Source of the DNA: CAWACP01 sp963780655
GTDB lineage: Bacteria > Acidobacteriota > Terriglobia > Bryobacterales > Bryobacteraceae
NCBI GenBank assembly: GCA_963780655.1
Contig: CAWACP010000004.1
Location: 1,612,001-1,676,000 of the forward strand
Reading direction: 5' to 3'
DNA length: 64,000 bases
Shown here: piece by piece, positions 8,013 to 16,516 of the stretch
How the letters are laid out: the number at the start of each line of letters is the position of its first letter
Numbering within the stretch: position 1 is the first letter of the stretch
Program-made: the position numbers and the translations under genes
Notes under the pieces: generated by a model
The model's input: only the letters and a program-made list of their open reading frames with translations
Databases searched by the model: none
What the model was told of the DNA's origin: nothing

Positions 8013-8702
8013 TCAGGCTGCCAGAGTCTGAGGCGGCATCAGCAGGGCGGCGCTCAGATAAACTCCGTGCACCGTGAGCGGCAGCGCCAGATTCCAGTTG
8101 CTGAGCTGGATCATCTGTGCGAGCGTCACCGTGCGGTAGGCGGTGGCAGGCAGCGGCGGCCTGGAGGCCAGCAGATACCGGCGACGCGCCGCGAGATAAT
8201 CGGCGATCCACTTTTGCTCCTGCGCTCGTGGTACTGCGCCGGCGATGCGCTGAAACCCGCCCTGGATGAAGCTGTCGTACACAACGGTACGGCCAAGCGC
8301 GGTGGCAATGCCGTATTTGCCGGCAGCCTTTTCCGCAGGCTCCCAATAGAGGCGGTCGAAGAACGAGTCCTGCACCTGCCGCATTACCGGATCGGAGCCG
8401 GCCCTGTGGAGCAGCGCGTGAAAGTTCAGATCGTGATCGAGTGTCAGATCGCGAGTGCGCGCCCGGGGCAGGAATCGCTCGATGGGAACGCCGTACGCGG
8501 CCCCCGGCGCCCCGGCGTACTCCGTCAGCAACTCGCCTAACATCCCCGAGGCGAGCGAAACCTGCGACCGTCCATAACTGAGGTGACCGGCATCTCCGGC
8601 CAGAACGGAAACGCGGGCGTAATCGCCGGACGGCCGCCCGGTCTCGAAGATGTTCACGATAGCCTGAGCGGTGTTCTTTTGCAGCGGCGTGAGCGGTTCC
8701 AT
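8013..8702 (-). CDS. Chitosanase-like glycoside hydrolase (GH46/GH80-type)
   Basis: A protein of about 229 residues starting at ATG 8702 (MEPLTPLQKNTAQAIVNIF). The pattern 'IFETGRPSGDYARVSVL', then 'GDAGHLSYGRSQ' and 'VMRQVQDSFFDRLYWEPA', resembles the lysozyme-superfamily chitosanases and related proteins annotated as peptidoglycan-active; the E/D pair in IFETG and in the GHLSYGRSQ region would be the active site. No signal peptide is visible from this start, so export is uncertain. The frame is open upstream to 8948, but that part comes from the decayed propeller gene. Confidence 0.6.
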   Translation of the reverse strand: MEPLTPLQKNTAQAIVNIFETGRPSGDYARVSVLAGDAGHLSYGRSQVSLASGMLGELLTEYAGAPGAAYGVPIERFLPRARTRDLTLDHDLNFHALLHRAGSDPVMRQVQDSFFDRLYWEPAEKAAGKYGIATALGRTVVYDSFIQGGFQRIAGAVPRAQEQKWIADYLAARRRYLLASRPPLPATAYRTVTLAQMIQLSNWNLALPLTVHGVYLSAALLMPPQTLAA

Positions 8703-8769
8703 GAGCGACCACGAGCATAGCGGAGAACTCGGGTTGCGACCCGTACGCAATCTGGCTCTGTATGACAGG

Positions 8770-9250
8770 CAAGGAGATGTCGAGCCGGAATGGTTGTGAA
8801 CGAAGAAGATCTCTTCAGCTTGTGGTGGGCGCGAGGCCACGCAGTTGCGAGTAAGCGGCGTTCCGAACAGCGTGGCCCAAACCGACCCGTCTCCCCAGGC
8901 GATTTCCCCGCCGGTTCCGGGGAGGCGTGCATCGATCGTAGCCGTCACCGCGTTGGAACTCGTCGAGACGCGCGTAATGGCGCCGTCGCCCTGCTTCAGA
9001 GTCCAGACGCTGCCTCAGCCCACCGTCAGGAAACGCGGCTTCGCACCCGTGTTTATAACAGCAGTCACGTTCCGTACTGGTCACCCGGATTGCTCCCTCG
9101 CCGAACGTGCATGAGAACGAACCCGCCGGAACGCTGATGCGCGCAGCCACGCTCCCGCTTACGGGATCAATGCGGGACAGCACTCCGGTTTAGCCATGTC
9201 GATGCGCGCCAGGGTGTACGTGCTGCCCGCCGGGTCCATCCAGTCCGGCG
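8770..9250 (-). pseudogene. Decayed beta-propeller (streptogramin-lyase-like) gene remnant
   Basis: Fragments in three minus-strand frames read like one eroded propeller protein: YTLARIDMAKPE, then LSRIDPVSGSVAARISVPAG, then a stretch with GAITRVSTSSNAVTATIDA, then GGEIAWGDGSVWATLFG. The 'RIDPxTGxVxxxIxV' and 'GDGSVWxT' phrases are typical of Vgb/YVTN propellers. Several frameshifts separate them and no start or full frame remains. A repeat element lies immediately to the right. Confidence 0.6.
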
Positions 9251-9283
9251 CGCCGCTTCAGGACAGGAACAAGCAGGAGGATC

Positions 9284-9403
9284 GTGGGGCGGGCGCCTCG
9301 CCTGCGGCCGACGCCTCGTCGGCCTGCTCGTTATTATCAGAATGCGTTTTCGACGGGAACCAGGCGGGCGTGGTGCCCGACGCAGGCGAGGCGCCTGCCC
9401 CAC
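9284..9403. mobile_element. MITE-like element, 120 bp, 23 bp terminal inverted repeats
   Basis: The ends are inverted repeats: GTGGGGCGGGCGCCTCGCC on the left and the complement of GGCGAGGCGCCTGCCCCAC on the right, matching over 23 bp with one mismatch. There is no coding capacity. A 22 bp block of the right end (9382-9403) recurs exactly inside csm4 (56015-56036), and a variant lies between csm2 and cas10 (58265-58287). Confidence 0.7.
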
Positions 9404-9420
9404 AGAAGCTCGCACCAGCA

Positions 9421-9565
9421 CGCTGAAGACGCTGCTGAAAAGTAAGTTCACAGGCCGAAGGCCTGTTCCACAATGGCTGTAAGCCATTGAACTGGTGTTG
9501 TGGAACAGGCGTTTTCGCCTGTCCTGGGCAGCAAGTGACTTACTTTTTCAGCACCGTCTGAAGCG
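9421..9565. repeat. Nested inverted-repeat element, about 145 bp
   Basis: Outer imperfect inverted repeats (CTGCTGAAAAGTAAG at left, CTTACTTTTTCAGCA at right) enclose inner ones (AGGCCTGTTCCACAA and TTGTGGAACAGGC). The element is noncoding and ends 14 bp from the stop of the ADOP permease. It could be a second type of MITE or a strong transcript-end structure. Confidence 0.55.
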
Positions 9566-9578
9566 TGTGCCACCAGCC

Positions 9579-12023
9579 CTATTGCTGCCGCAGGGCCGCG
9601 TTCGGGTCGATGAGCGTGGCTCGCCGAGCCGGCAAGTAGCACGCCGCAAGCGCAACCAGCGCCAGGAAACCCGAGGCCCCGGCGAAGATCGCCGGATCGG
9701 TGCTGCTGACGCCGAATAACAAGCCCGCGGCCACTCTGGTTACAGCCGCTGCCGCAGCGATGCCCACCAGCAGACCGGCCACGGCCATGGTCATCCCCTG
9801 GCGAACCACCAGCGCGCGTACGTCCGATGCCTTCGCTCCAATGGCCATCCGAATCGCGATCTCCTGCCTTCGTTGCGCCACCGTATATGCCATGACGCTG
9901 TACAGGCCCAGCGCGGCAAGCAGCAGGGCGATGGAGCCGAGCGCGGCCAGCAGAAACGCGGCCACGCGTTGCGGCATCAGCGAAATGGCAATGAAGTCAC
10001 CCAGCGGACCGGAATCGTACAAGGCAACATCGGGATCGAGCGAGTGCACCGTACCGCGAAGCTCGGTCAGCGCCGGCCCGCCATCGCCGCCGGCGCGCAC
10101 CAGAAACGCAATCGCGTCGTTCTCGCGGGAGATCTGCCGGAACGGCACGTAGAAGAATGGCCGCGGCGCCTCGGTTGGCCGCCGGTACTTGCTGTCGGCC
10201 GCGACTCCCACGATCGTGAACCACTTGCCCCACCCGTGCACGCGCGCCCCGATCGGATAGCGGTGGCCGAAGTAGCGTCGCACGAAGGTCTGGTTGACGA
10301 TCATCACTGGATTCGACTTGTCGTCATCATGATCGGTAAAGTCGCGCCCGTCGAGGAGCGGAATCCTGAGAACGCCCAGATAGCCGGGGGAAACCAACTG
10401 GCGATCGGTGTTCATACTCTCGCCCTGCCCCGGAACATAGCCCTCGATCTGCAACTCTTCCCACGAATAAAGATATCCGAGCGGCACGAGGTCCGAATAC
10501 GCGGCGCTCTCTACGCCGGACTCAGACTGGAGGCGCTCACGCAGGTTCCGCGAGAACTGGCGGCGCCGGGGAACCGAGTAGCCCGCCGTCGTCAGGTCCA
10601 CCCGGGAAACGAACACATGACGCGGATCGAACCCGGGGTTGATGCGCGCGGCGATCTGAAAACTTCGTGTGAACAGCGCCGCGCCAATAATAGCGATGAG
10701 AGCCAGAGCCACCTCCGCGGACACCAGCAGCCCGCGCGTCCTCGCGGATCCGGCTGCGGAGGTTCCGCTGCGTCCGCCCGCCGCCAGACCTTCTCTCACG
10801 CCGGCGCGTACGGCATGAAGGGCCGGAATCGCGCCGGCCGCCAGGGACACCAGAACACACACGATCGCGGTAAACGCAAGGATGTCGCCGTTCAGCCGGA
10901 TGTCGACTCCGGCGGGCAGATCGCCCGGAGGCATCAGATATCCCAGCGAGTGCATCATCCACATGGTCAGCGGACCCGCAGCCAGAGCGGCCAGCAATGA
11001 AAGGAACAGCGATTCGGTGAGCATCTGCCGCAGCAGGCGGAAGCGCCCTGCGCCCAACGCTGTGCGGATGCTGAGTTCCTGACCACGGCTCGAGCCGCGC
11101 GCCAGCAGCAGGTTGGCCACGTTGGCGCAGGCGATCAGCAACACCAGGCAGCAGACCGCCATGAGGATTCGCAACGGACTCCCGAGTGTGTCCTGCGCTC
11201 CGTTATGCGCCTGCGAGAGGGGCAGCAACGTTGCGCTAACGCCGGTGTTGGTATCGGCGTCCATGCGAGCCATCTGCGCCGCGAGCGCCGAGGCTTCCGT
11301 CCGAGCCTGGGCCATGGTGACGCCCGGGCGGAGGCGCGCCACGCTCCACAGAATGCGCGAGTGCCGGTCTCGCAACATCCATGGCGGGATGGAGTTCATA
11401 TCGGGGGCCATCATCAACGGCGTCCAGATTTCGAACGTCAGGCCGGAGATCGACCCGTGAAACTCTGGCGGCGCGACGCCGATGATGGTTAACGGCATCC
11501 GGTTCACGTGAATGGTACGGCCAATGACGCCCTCGCCATGGAATTCTCTTTGCCACAGGCCGTAACTGATCACAGTAACCGGATATCCGCCCTGCTTGTC
11601 GCCATACTCGTCAGGAGAGAAGAACCTGCCGGCCAGCGGACGGACGCCGAGCACCGAGAAGAAGTTACCAGACACGAACTGGCCCCACATTCGTTCGGAG
11701 TGCACGCCCACGCCGATACGCACCGGGTTGGGATATGACACCGCCAGACCGGAAAGCAGCTTCAGGTGATCCCGGTAGTCGCGGTAATCGAGGTACGAGG
11801 TCAGGGTGGCCCCTCCGTCCGGGGCGAGTGACTCGAACGATGCCAGCTCATTGGCTCTGGCGGCTCCCGGAATCGGATGCAGCACCAGCGCGTCGATCCA
11901 GGTGAACACCGTGGTGCTGGCCGCCATGCCGATGGCCAGCGTACCGACTGCGATCAGGGTGAACCCGGGCGCCTTCGTCGTCATGCGGGCAGCGTAACGG
12001 AGGTCCTGCAGCAGAGTGCGCAT
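9579..12023 (-). CDS. ADOP-family ABC transporter permease (FtsX/MacB type)
   Basis: An 814-residue permease starting at ATG 12023 (MRTLLQDLRYAARM). It has the duplicated ADOP layout: helix 1 (about 22-42), a large extracytoplasmic MacB_PCD domain, three helices of the first FtsX domain (near 280-440), a second extracytoplasmic domain and a second FtsX domain, ending in PARRATLIDPNAALRQQ. No ATP-binding subunit lies beside it, hence 'orphan' permease. Unlike the other two complete copies in this window, it lacks the N-terminal cytoplasmic helical segment and has no PadR neighbour. Substrate unknown. Confidence 0.88.
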   Translation of the reverse strand: MRTLLQDLRYAARMTTKAPGFTLIAVGTLAIGMAASTTVFTWIDALVLHPIPGAARANELASFESLAPDGGATLTSYLDYRDYRDHLKLLSGLAVSYPNPVRIGVGVHSERMWGQFVSGNFFSVLGVRPLAGRFFSPDEYGDKQGGYPVTVISYGLWQREFHGEGVIGRTIHVNRMPLTIIGVAPPEFHGSISGLTFEIWTPLMMAPDMNSIPPWMLRDRHSRILWSVARLRPGVTMAQARTEASALAAQMARMDADTNTGVSATLLPLSQAHNGAQDTLGSPLRILMAVCCLVLLIACANVANLLLARGSSRGQELSIRTALGAGRFRLLRQMLTESLFLSLLAALAAGPLTMWMMHSLGYLMPPGDLPAGVDIRLNGDILAFTAIVCVLVSLAAGAIPALHAVRAGVREGLAAGGRSGTSAAGSARTRGLLVSAEVALALIAIIGAALFTRSFQIAARINPGFDPRHVFVSRVDLTTAGYSVPRRRQFSRNLRERLQSESGVESAAYSDLVPLGYLYSWEELQIEGYVPGQGESMNTDRQLVSPGYLGVLRIPLLDGRDFTDHDDDKSNPVMIVNQTFVRRYFGHRYPIGARVHGWGKWFTIVGVAADSKYRRPTEAPRPFFYVPFRQISRENDAIAFLVRAGGDGGPALTELRGTVHSLDPDVALYDSGPLGDFIAISLMPQRVAAFLLAALGSIALLLAALGLYSVMAYTVAQRRQEIAIRMAIGAKASDVRALVVRQGMTMAVAGLLVGIAAAAAVTRVAAGLLFGVSSTDPAIFAGASGFLALVALAACYLPARRATLIDPNAALRQQ

Positions 12024-12146
12024 TGTCCGTGTAACGGAAGCACGCCATATGCCATGATTTCGGACCTCTCTGCGCCTGAAAGTCGGCTTATCTGTCCGCC
12101 TGCGGGACATGGTGTCGCGAAAATGGGCTTTCTCCGTGGCGCGCTT

Positions 12147-12205
12147 GCAGGCCGAAGGCCTGCTCTACTGTTCTCGGTCGGAAGTAGAGCAGGCCTTTGG
12201 CCTGC
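12147..12205. repeat. Inverted pair of short hairpin repeats
   Basis: GCAGGCCGAAGGCCTGC plus TCTAC (12147-12168) and its inverse GTAGAGCAGGCCTTTGGCC (12184-12205), 15 bp apart. They lie in the divergent gap between the ADOP gene and the PepSY-like gene. Confidence 0.75.
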
Positions 12206-12248
12206 AGGTTTTCAGCGGGTTTTCAGATCACCATGCGACGCTTAGTCC

Positions 12249-12692
12249 ATGAAGCACTTTGTTTGTGTGACTCTCCTCGCGTTCACTGGGATACTGGCGA
12301 ACGGCGCCGAAACCAGACTGCAATTGAACCAGCTTCCGCCCGCCGTGCAGAAAGCCGCCACGCAACAGGCAAAGGGCGCGACAGTCCGCGGCTATTCGAA
12401 GGAAACGGAAAACGGGAAGACGTATTATGAGGTCGAGCTCACCGCGGCCGGAAAGAGCAAAGACCTGCTCCTCGATGGCTCGGGAGCAATTATCGAAGTG
12501 GAACAGCAGGTGGATGAAAAGGACGTGCCGGCTGCCGCGATGCAGGCAATTACGGCGCACGGGGGGAAGATCCTGAAGGTCGAGTCCGTCACCAGGGGCG
12601 CCACGGTGAGTTACGAAGCTGTGGTCAGCCGTAACGGCCACAAGAGTGAGGTTGCCGTCAGCGCGGAAGGGAAACCGGTAAAGGAGGACTGA
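12249..12692 (+). CDS. Secreted PepSY-like domain protein
   Basis: A 147-residue protein starting at ATG 12249 with a signal peptide (MKHFVCVTLLAFTGILANGAE). The mature part has two PepSY-like units, each with the pattern 'LPPAVQKAA...TVRGYSKETENGKTYYEVEL' and 'VPAAAMQAITAHGGKILKVESV'. Such proteins are periplasmic and are often encoded beside two-component systems, as here. The gene converges on the kinase gene and overlaps its 3' end by 35 bp. It probably modulates sensing or a periplasmic protease; no direct evidence. Confidence 0.8.
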   Translation: MKHFVCVTLLAFTGILANGAETRLQLNQLPPAVQKAATQQAKGATVRGYSKETENGKTYYEVELTAAGKSKDLLLDGSGAIIEVEQQVDEKDVPAAAMQAITAHGGKILKVESVTRGATVSYEAVVSRNGHKSEVAVSAEGKPVKED

Positions 12693-14031
12693 CGGGCTCG
12701 TTTTCCGCGCCCGCCTGCCACGCCGGAAAAAGGACGCGAAACGTCGAGCCCTTGCCGACGGCGGTCTCCACCTGAATGTCCGCGCCATGCGCATGCGCGA
12801 TGCTCTGCGCCAGCGACAGGCCGAGACCTGCGCCGGCCGTTCCCGGGGTGCGCACGCGGTCGGCGCGATAGAACCGCTCGAAGATGTGCGGAAGGTCTTC
12901 CGCGGCGATTCCCGGACCGTTGTCCCTTACCTCAACCGATACGCCGCTGTCGCCGCTGCGCCGGACGCGAACCGATACCTCATCGTTCTCCGGAGAGTAC
13001 TTGATCGCGTTGTCCAGCAGGATGGCGATGAGACGCTGAATGGACGCTTCATGCCCGGGGACCGCAGCGTCCGCGTCCTCCATCTCCGTCCTCAACCGGA
13101 TGCCTCGCTGCTCCGCCATGGGATCGAGCAGAGCGCAGCACTCCCGCACAGCAGCCGAGAGATCGACAGGCGAAGCCGGTCCATGCGGGTCCTGCTCGGC
13201 GCGGGCAAGCACCAGCAGATCCTCCACCAGCGACGTCAGACCCACGGTCTGCCGATGAATTTGCTCCAGAGCGGCCCGATACTCGCCCGAGTCGCGTTCA
13301 CGCCGCAGCGCGAGTTCCGCCGTGGTGCGAATGACCGACAGCGGCGAGCGCATTTCGTGAGAAGCGTCGGCGGTGAACCGCGACAGCCGCTCCACCGATT
13401 CCTCGAGCCGCGACAGCATCTCGTTCCAGGCCTCGGACAACCGGCGGAGCTCGTCGCGTGTCCGCGGAACCGGCAGACGGCTGGACAGATTCTGGAGGCC
13501 CATGGAGCGGGCCGCTTCGGTGATCGCGTCCACCGGCCGAAGGGCGCGCCGGCTGATCCAGTATCCGGCCAGCGACGCGAACGCCAGCAGGAACGGTGAG
13601 AGCACCGCCAGAGAGCGCGCGAAGCCGCCGATTAGTGAGAGCCCGGCCTTTACGGACACGCGGGCGCGGATATCGTACTCGCGTCCCGAGATGCTTACCC
13701 TGCGTCGAAGCGTCCGCAATGCGCCGGGCCGATGGTCCGGGAAGACAGGAGTCAGCGGACGGCCGCCGGCCCATACATCCAGCGTCACCGCAGGACGCAG
13801 CGCCTCCGCGTACTCGCCCAGCTCTTCGTCGAGTTCTGCCGGGTCGTGCCCGGTGTTTTGGCGGAGCGTCGTCTCGGCGCCCGATACTGCCTGCGCGAGC
13901 TGCGAATCGGCGCTGAGAAACACGGCCTGCCGCAGTTCCCACAACGCGAGAACGCCGAAGACGGCCAGCGCCGCGGCCAACAGTCCCGCATACCAGAGCG
14001 CGAGCCGCAGGCCGATGGAAGCCCGGTTCAT
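12658..14031 (-). CDS. Membrane sensor histidine kinase, OmpR-partner type
   Basis: A 457-residue kinase: helix 1 (about 8-30), an extracytoplasmic region of about 125 residues with LRQNTGHDPAELDEELGEY, helix 2 (SLAVLSPFLLAFASLAGYWI), HAMP linker (RRALRPVDAITEAARSMG), HisKA with phospho-His in ADASHEMRSPLSVI, and a HATPase domain with DNAIKYSPEN, VRDNGPGI and GAGLGLSLAQSI. Starts at ATG 14031, coupled by ATGA to the regulator gene upstream. Its extreme 3' end overlaps the convergent PepSY-like gene, which is a candidate periplasmic partner. Confidence 0.93.
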   Translation of the reverse strand: MNRASIGLRLALWYAGLLAAALAVFGVLALWELRQAVFLSADSQLAQAVSGAETTLRQNTGHDPAELDEELGEYAEALRPAVTLDVWAGGRPLTPVFPDHRPGALRTLRRRVSISGREYDIRARVSVKAGLSLIGGFARSLAVLSPFLLAFASLAGYWISRRALRPVDAITEAARSMGLQNLSSRLPVPRTRDELRRLSEAWNEMLSRLEESVERLSRFTADASHEMRSPLSVIRTTAELALRRERDSGEYRAALEQIHRQTVGLTSLVEDLLVLARAEQDPHGPASPVDLSAAVRECCALLDPMAEQRGIRLRTEMEDADAAVPGHEASIQRLIAILLDNAIKYSPENDEVSVRVRRSGDSGVSVEVRDNGPGIAAEDLPHIFERFYRADRVRTPGTAGAGLGLSLAQSIAHAHGADIQVETAVGKGSTFRVLFPAWQAGAENEPVSPPLPVSLPR

Positions 14032-14705
14032 GCGCCGTCCGGCCGGAGGGTGTAGCCGGTTCCGCGAATGGTTTGAATGAACGGGCGGTCCGGATTTTCC
14101 TCCAGCTTGTGCCGGAGCAGGCGCACGAAAGCATCCAGCGTATTATTCTGCACGCGGCCGTCCGGCCCCCACAACTCGGCGGCAATCCTCTCACGGGTCA
14201 CCACGCGGCCGGCGTCCCGCGCCAGCAGCTCCAGTAGTCTGAACTCGGTCGGGCTGAGCCGCACCGGCGTGCCATGGCGCAGCACCTCACGGGTGTCGGA
14301 GTTGATGTACAGGCCGGCTATGCGCCAGGCCCGCGGCGGAGTGGCGCCCACTCTTCGCGCCAGCGCCCGTACGCGCGCAACCAGCACCTCGAAGGAGAAC
14401 GGTTTGGTCAGGTAATCGTCGCCGCCGAGGTTGAGACCGTTCACGACATCGGCCGTGCGATCGCGCGCGGTCAGAAAGAGAATCGGAGTCCGGCAGCCAT
14501 CCCGGCGCAGAATCCGCGCCACCGCGAAGCCGTCCAGCCGGGGCAGCATCACATCGAGAATGATCACGTCGAACAGCCGGGTGCGGGTGTGCTCGATGGC
14601 CGCGCGTCCGTCCGCGGCAAGCTCCACCGAGCAACCCTCTTCCGACAGGCCTCGCCTGAGCAGCTCGGCCATCGCCGGGTCGTCTTCCGCCACCAGAATG
14701 CGCAT
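14028..14705 (-). CDS. OmpR/PhoB-family response regulator
   Basis: A 225-residue regulator. Receiver domain: acidic pair in LVAEDDPAMA, phospho-Asp in VIILDVMLPR, Lys in YLTKPFSFE. The C-terminal winged helix (about 128-220) reads RLSPTEFRLLELLARDAGRV, then LDAFVRLLRHKLE and IQTIRGTGYTL. Starts at ATG 14705 and precedes its kinase with a 4 bp overlap. Divergent from the HTH gene at 14800; the 94 bp between them should hold both promoters. Confidence 0.94.
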   Translation of the reverse strand: MRILVAEDDPAMAELLRRGLSEEGCSVELAADGRAAIEHTRTRLFDVIILDVMLPRLDGFAVARILRRDGCRTPILFLTARDRTADVVNGLNLGGDDYLTKPFSFEVLVARVRALARRVGATPPRAWRIAGLYINSDTREVLRHGTPVRLSPTEFRLLELLARDAGRVVTRERIAAELWGPDGRVQNNTLDAFVRLLRHKLEENPDRPFIQTIRGTGYTLRPDGA

Positions 14706-14799
14706 GCCCTCAGCCCCAATCGTAGAAGTTTCAGCGGCCCGGAGTCGAGCCGGCGCTTTTCAGATTCCTTTCAGGCCGGTATGCTCTACTCGTCGAAGT

Positions 14800-15429
14800 A
14801 TGGGTTGCGCGGAGGTGGCCGTCCCGACGCCGCGAAAGTTCGCCGGACGGCTCAAATACAGACCGACAGCCACCATCGACGCGGAAATCCTGCGCGCTTA
14901 CCTGCAGCAGCGCCAGGGCGACAAGCAGGCTCTCGGCAGAGTGAGCGCGAGCCTCGGCTGGCCCTCGTGGGCGATTGCGAGACGAGGCGCTCAACTGGGA
15001 GTGACCAGAGCTAAGGAAGCCGCATGGTCGCGCGAGGAAGAAGAGCTCCTCGAGAAGGCCGGCCACCTGACCTGCGCGGCCATTCAGATCCACTTTCGGA
15101 GGGCCGGATACAACCGTTCCTGCGCGGCCATCCAGATGAAACTGAACCGCCTTCGAATCAAGCAGAATCTCGATGGCTATTCGGCCAACGGTCTGGCCGC
15201 CGCGTTCGGCGTGGACGTGCACAAGGTCTTGACCTGGATTTCGCGCCGGCTGCTCGAAGCGGAACGGCGTGGCACCGAGCGCACCATTCAGCAGGGCGGA
15301 GACACATGGTGGATTACCCACAGCGCGGTAAAGCGATTTGTATTGCGAGCCCCGGAAGAAATCGATCTGGCGCGGGTTGAGAAACTCTGGTTTCTCGATC
15401 TTCTCACCGACGGCCGGATTTGCAGATGA
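14800..15429 (+). CDS. Myb/SANT-like HTH DNA-binding protein
   Basis: A 209-residue cytoplasmic protein; ATG 14800 is the first start after the divergent promoter gap. It contains two small HTH units. The first, 'AAWSREEEELLEKAGHLTCA' then 'IQIHFRRAGYNRSCAAIQMKL', resembles a Myb/SANT fold. The second, 'YSANGLAAAFGVDVHKVLTW' then 'RRLLEAERR', resembles a MerR/excisionase-type helix pair. The tail EEIDLARVEKLWFLDLLTDG is a conserved ending of a family often found near mobile elements. No recombinase is seen here, so it is either a domesticated regulator or a leftover. No product-level function is known to me. Confidence 0.65.
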   Translation: MGCAEVAVPTPRKFAGRLKYRPTATIDAEILRAYLQQRQGDKQALGRVSASLGWPSWAIARRGAQLGVTRAKEAAWSREEEELLEKAGHLTCAAIQIHFRRAGYNRSCAAIQMKLNRLRIKQNLDGYSANGLAAAFGVDVHKVLTWISRRLLEAERRGTERTIQQGGDTWWITHSAVKRFVLRAPEEIDLARVEKLWFLDLLTDGRICR

Positions 15430-15443
15430 AAGGAAGGAACGCA

Positions 15444-16454
15444 ATGTTCGCACGCATATCAGCGCTGCTGCTGGCAGCCGCCATCTGTTACGCCGCCGAT
15501 GCGCCCGGTTTCCGGGTGACGAAGAAGTACCCCGTGCCCGGCGACGGCGGTTTCGATTACATCACGTACGACGGCTCTCAGAACCGGCTCTATGTTTCGC
15601 ATGGGACGGAAGTGGACGTCGTGGATGCCGATTCCGGCAAGCTGCTGGGCAAGGTGGATGATACGCAGGGCGTGCACGGCATCGCTATTATCCCGGAGCT
15701 CGGCCGCGGGTTCACGACCAACGGCCGCGAATCCACCGTATCGGTATTTGACGTGAGAACATTCAGGACGATAAAGAAGATCACGGTCGACAAGGACCCG
15801 GATTTCATCTTCTACGACGCCGGCACGAAACGGGTATTTGTCTGTCATGGCGACGCGGCGCAGATCACCGCGATCGATCCGGATAAAGAGGCGGTCATCG
15901 GAAAAGTCGACCTTGGCGGCGGCGCCGAAGCATCGGTGGTGGACGGGAAAGGGACCGGCTTCGTCAATCTGGAAGAACAGGCCCAGGTGGTGAGCTACGA
16001 CCCGCGGAACCTGACGGTGAAAGCGAAGTATCCCATCACCGGGTGTAAGACGCCCACCGGTCTGGCCATCGATAAGTCGAATGAGCGGCTGTTCATCGGC
16101 TGCCGCAGCCAGGTGATGGCGGTGATGGACGGCGCAACCGGGAAGGTGATCACAACGCTGCCCATCGGCACGCGGGTGGATGCGGTGGCATTCGATCCCG
16201 AGAACAAACTGATCTTCTGCTCGAACGGCGGCGGTACGGTGTCAGTGATCCGGCAGAAGAGCGCGGACGAATACGAATCCGTGGGCGACATCACCACCCA
16301 GGTTGGCGCGAAGACGATGGCGTTCGATCCGAAAACCAAACGACTGTTCCTGTCCACCGCGGAGATGGAAACGCCGCCCGCAGCGAATGGACAACGCGCG
16401 CGCATGCGCCCAAAGCCCGGCACCTTCACGATTCTCGTGGTCGAGCGCCAGTAG
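15444..16454 (+). CDS. Secreted YVTN beta-propeller protein
   Basis: A 336-residue protein; ATG 15444 chosen over 15426 because AAGGAAGG lies just before it. Signal peptide MFARISALLLAAAICYAADA. The body is a seven-bladed-type YVTN propeller: repeated 'DYITYDGSQNRLYVSHG', 'VVDADSGKLLGKVD', 'VFDVRTFRTIKKITVDKDPD', 'MDGATGKVITTLPIGTRVDA'. Such proteins are exported and often act as binding scaffolds or redox-cofactor carriers; no catalytic motif is seen. Its TAG stop codon is part of a dispersed hairpin repeat. Confidence 0.82.
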   Translation: MFARISALLLAAAICYAADAPGFRVTKKYPVPGDGGFDYITYDGSQNRLYVSHGTEVDVVDADSGKLLGKVDDTQGVHGIAIIPELGRGFTTNGRESTVSVFDVRTFRTIKKITVDKDPDFIFYDAGTKRVFVCHGDAAQITAIDPDKEAVIGKVDLGGGAEASVVDGKGTGFVNLEEQAQVVSYDPRNLTVKAKYPITGCKTPTGLAIDKSNERLFIGCRSQVMAVMDGATGKVITTLPIGTRVDAVAFDPENKLIFCSNGGGTVSVIRQKSADEYESVGDITTQVGAKTMAFDPKTKRLFLSTAEMETPPAANGQRARMRPKPGTFTILVVERQ

Positions 16455-16472
16455 AGCAGGCTTTCAGCCTGC
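16451..16472. repeat. Short hairpin repeat supplying a stop codon
   Basis: GTAGAGCAGGCTTTCAGCC plus TGC. The TAG at 16452-16454 terminates the YVTN gene; the hairpin stem follows at once, consistent with a terminator function. Confidence 0.75.
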
Positions 16473-16516
16473 GGGTTTATATCGGCGCATTCCACCGTGT
16501 GAAATAATTCACTCGG

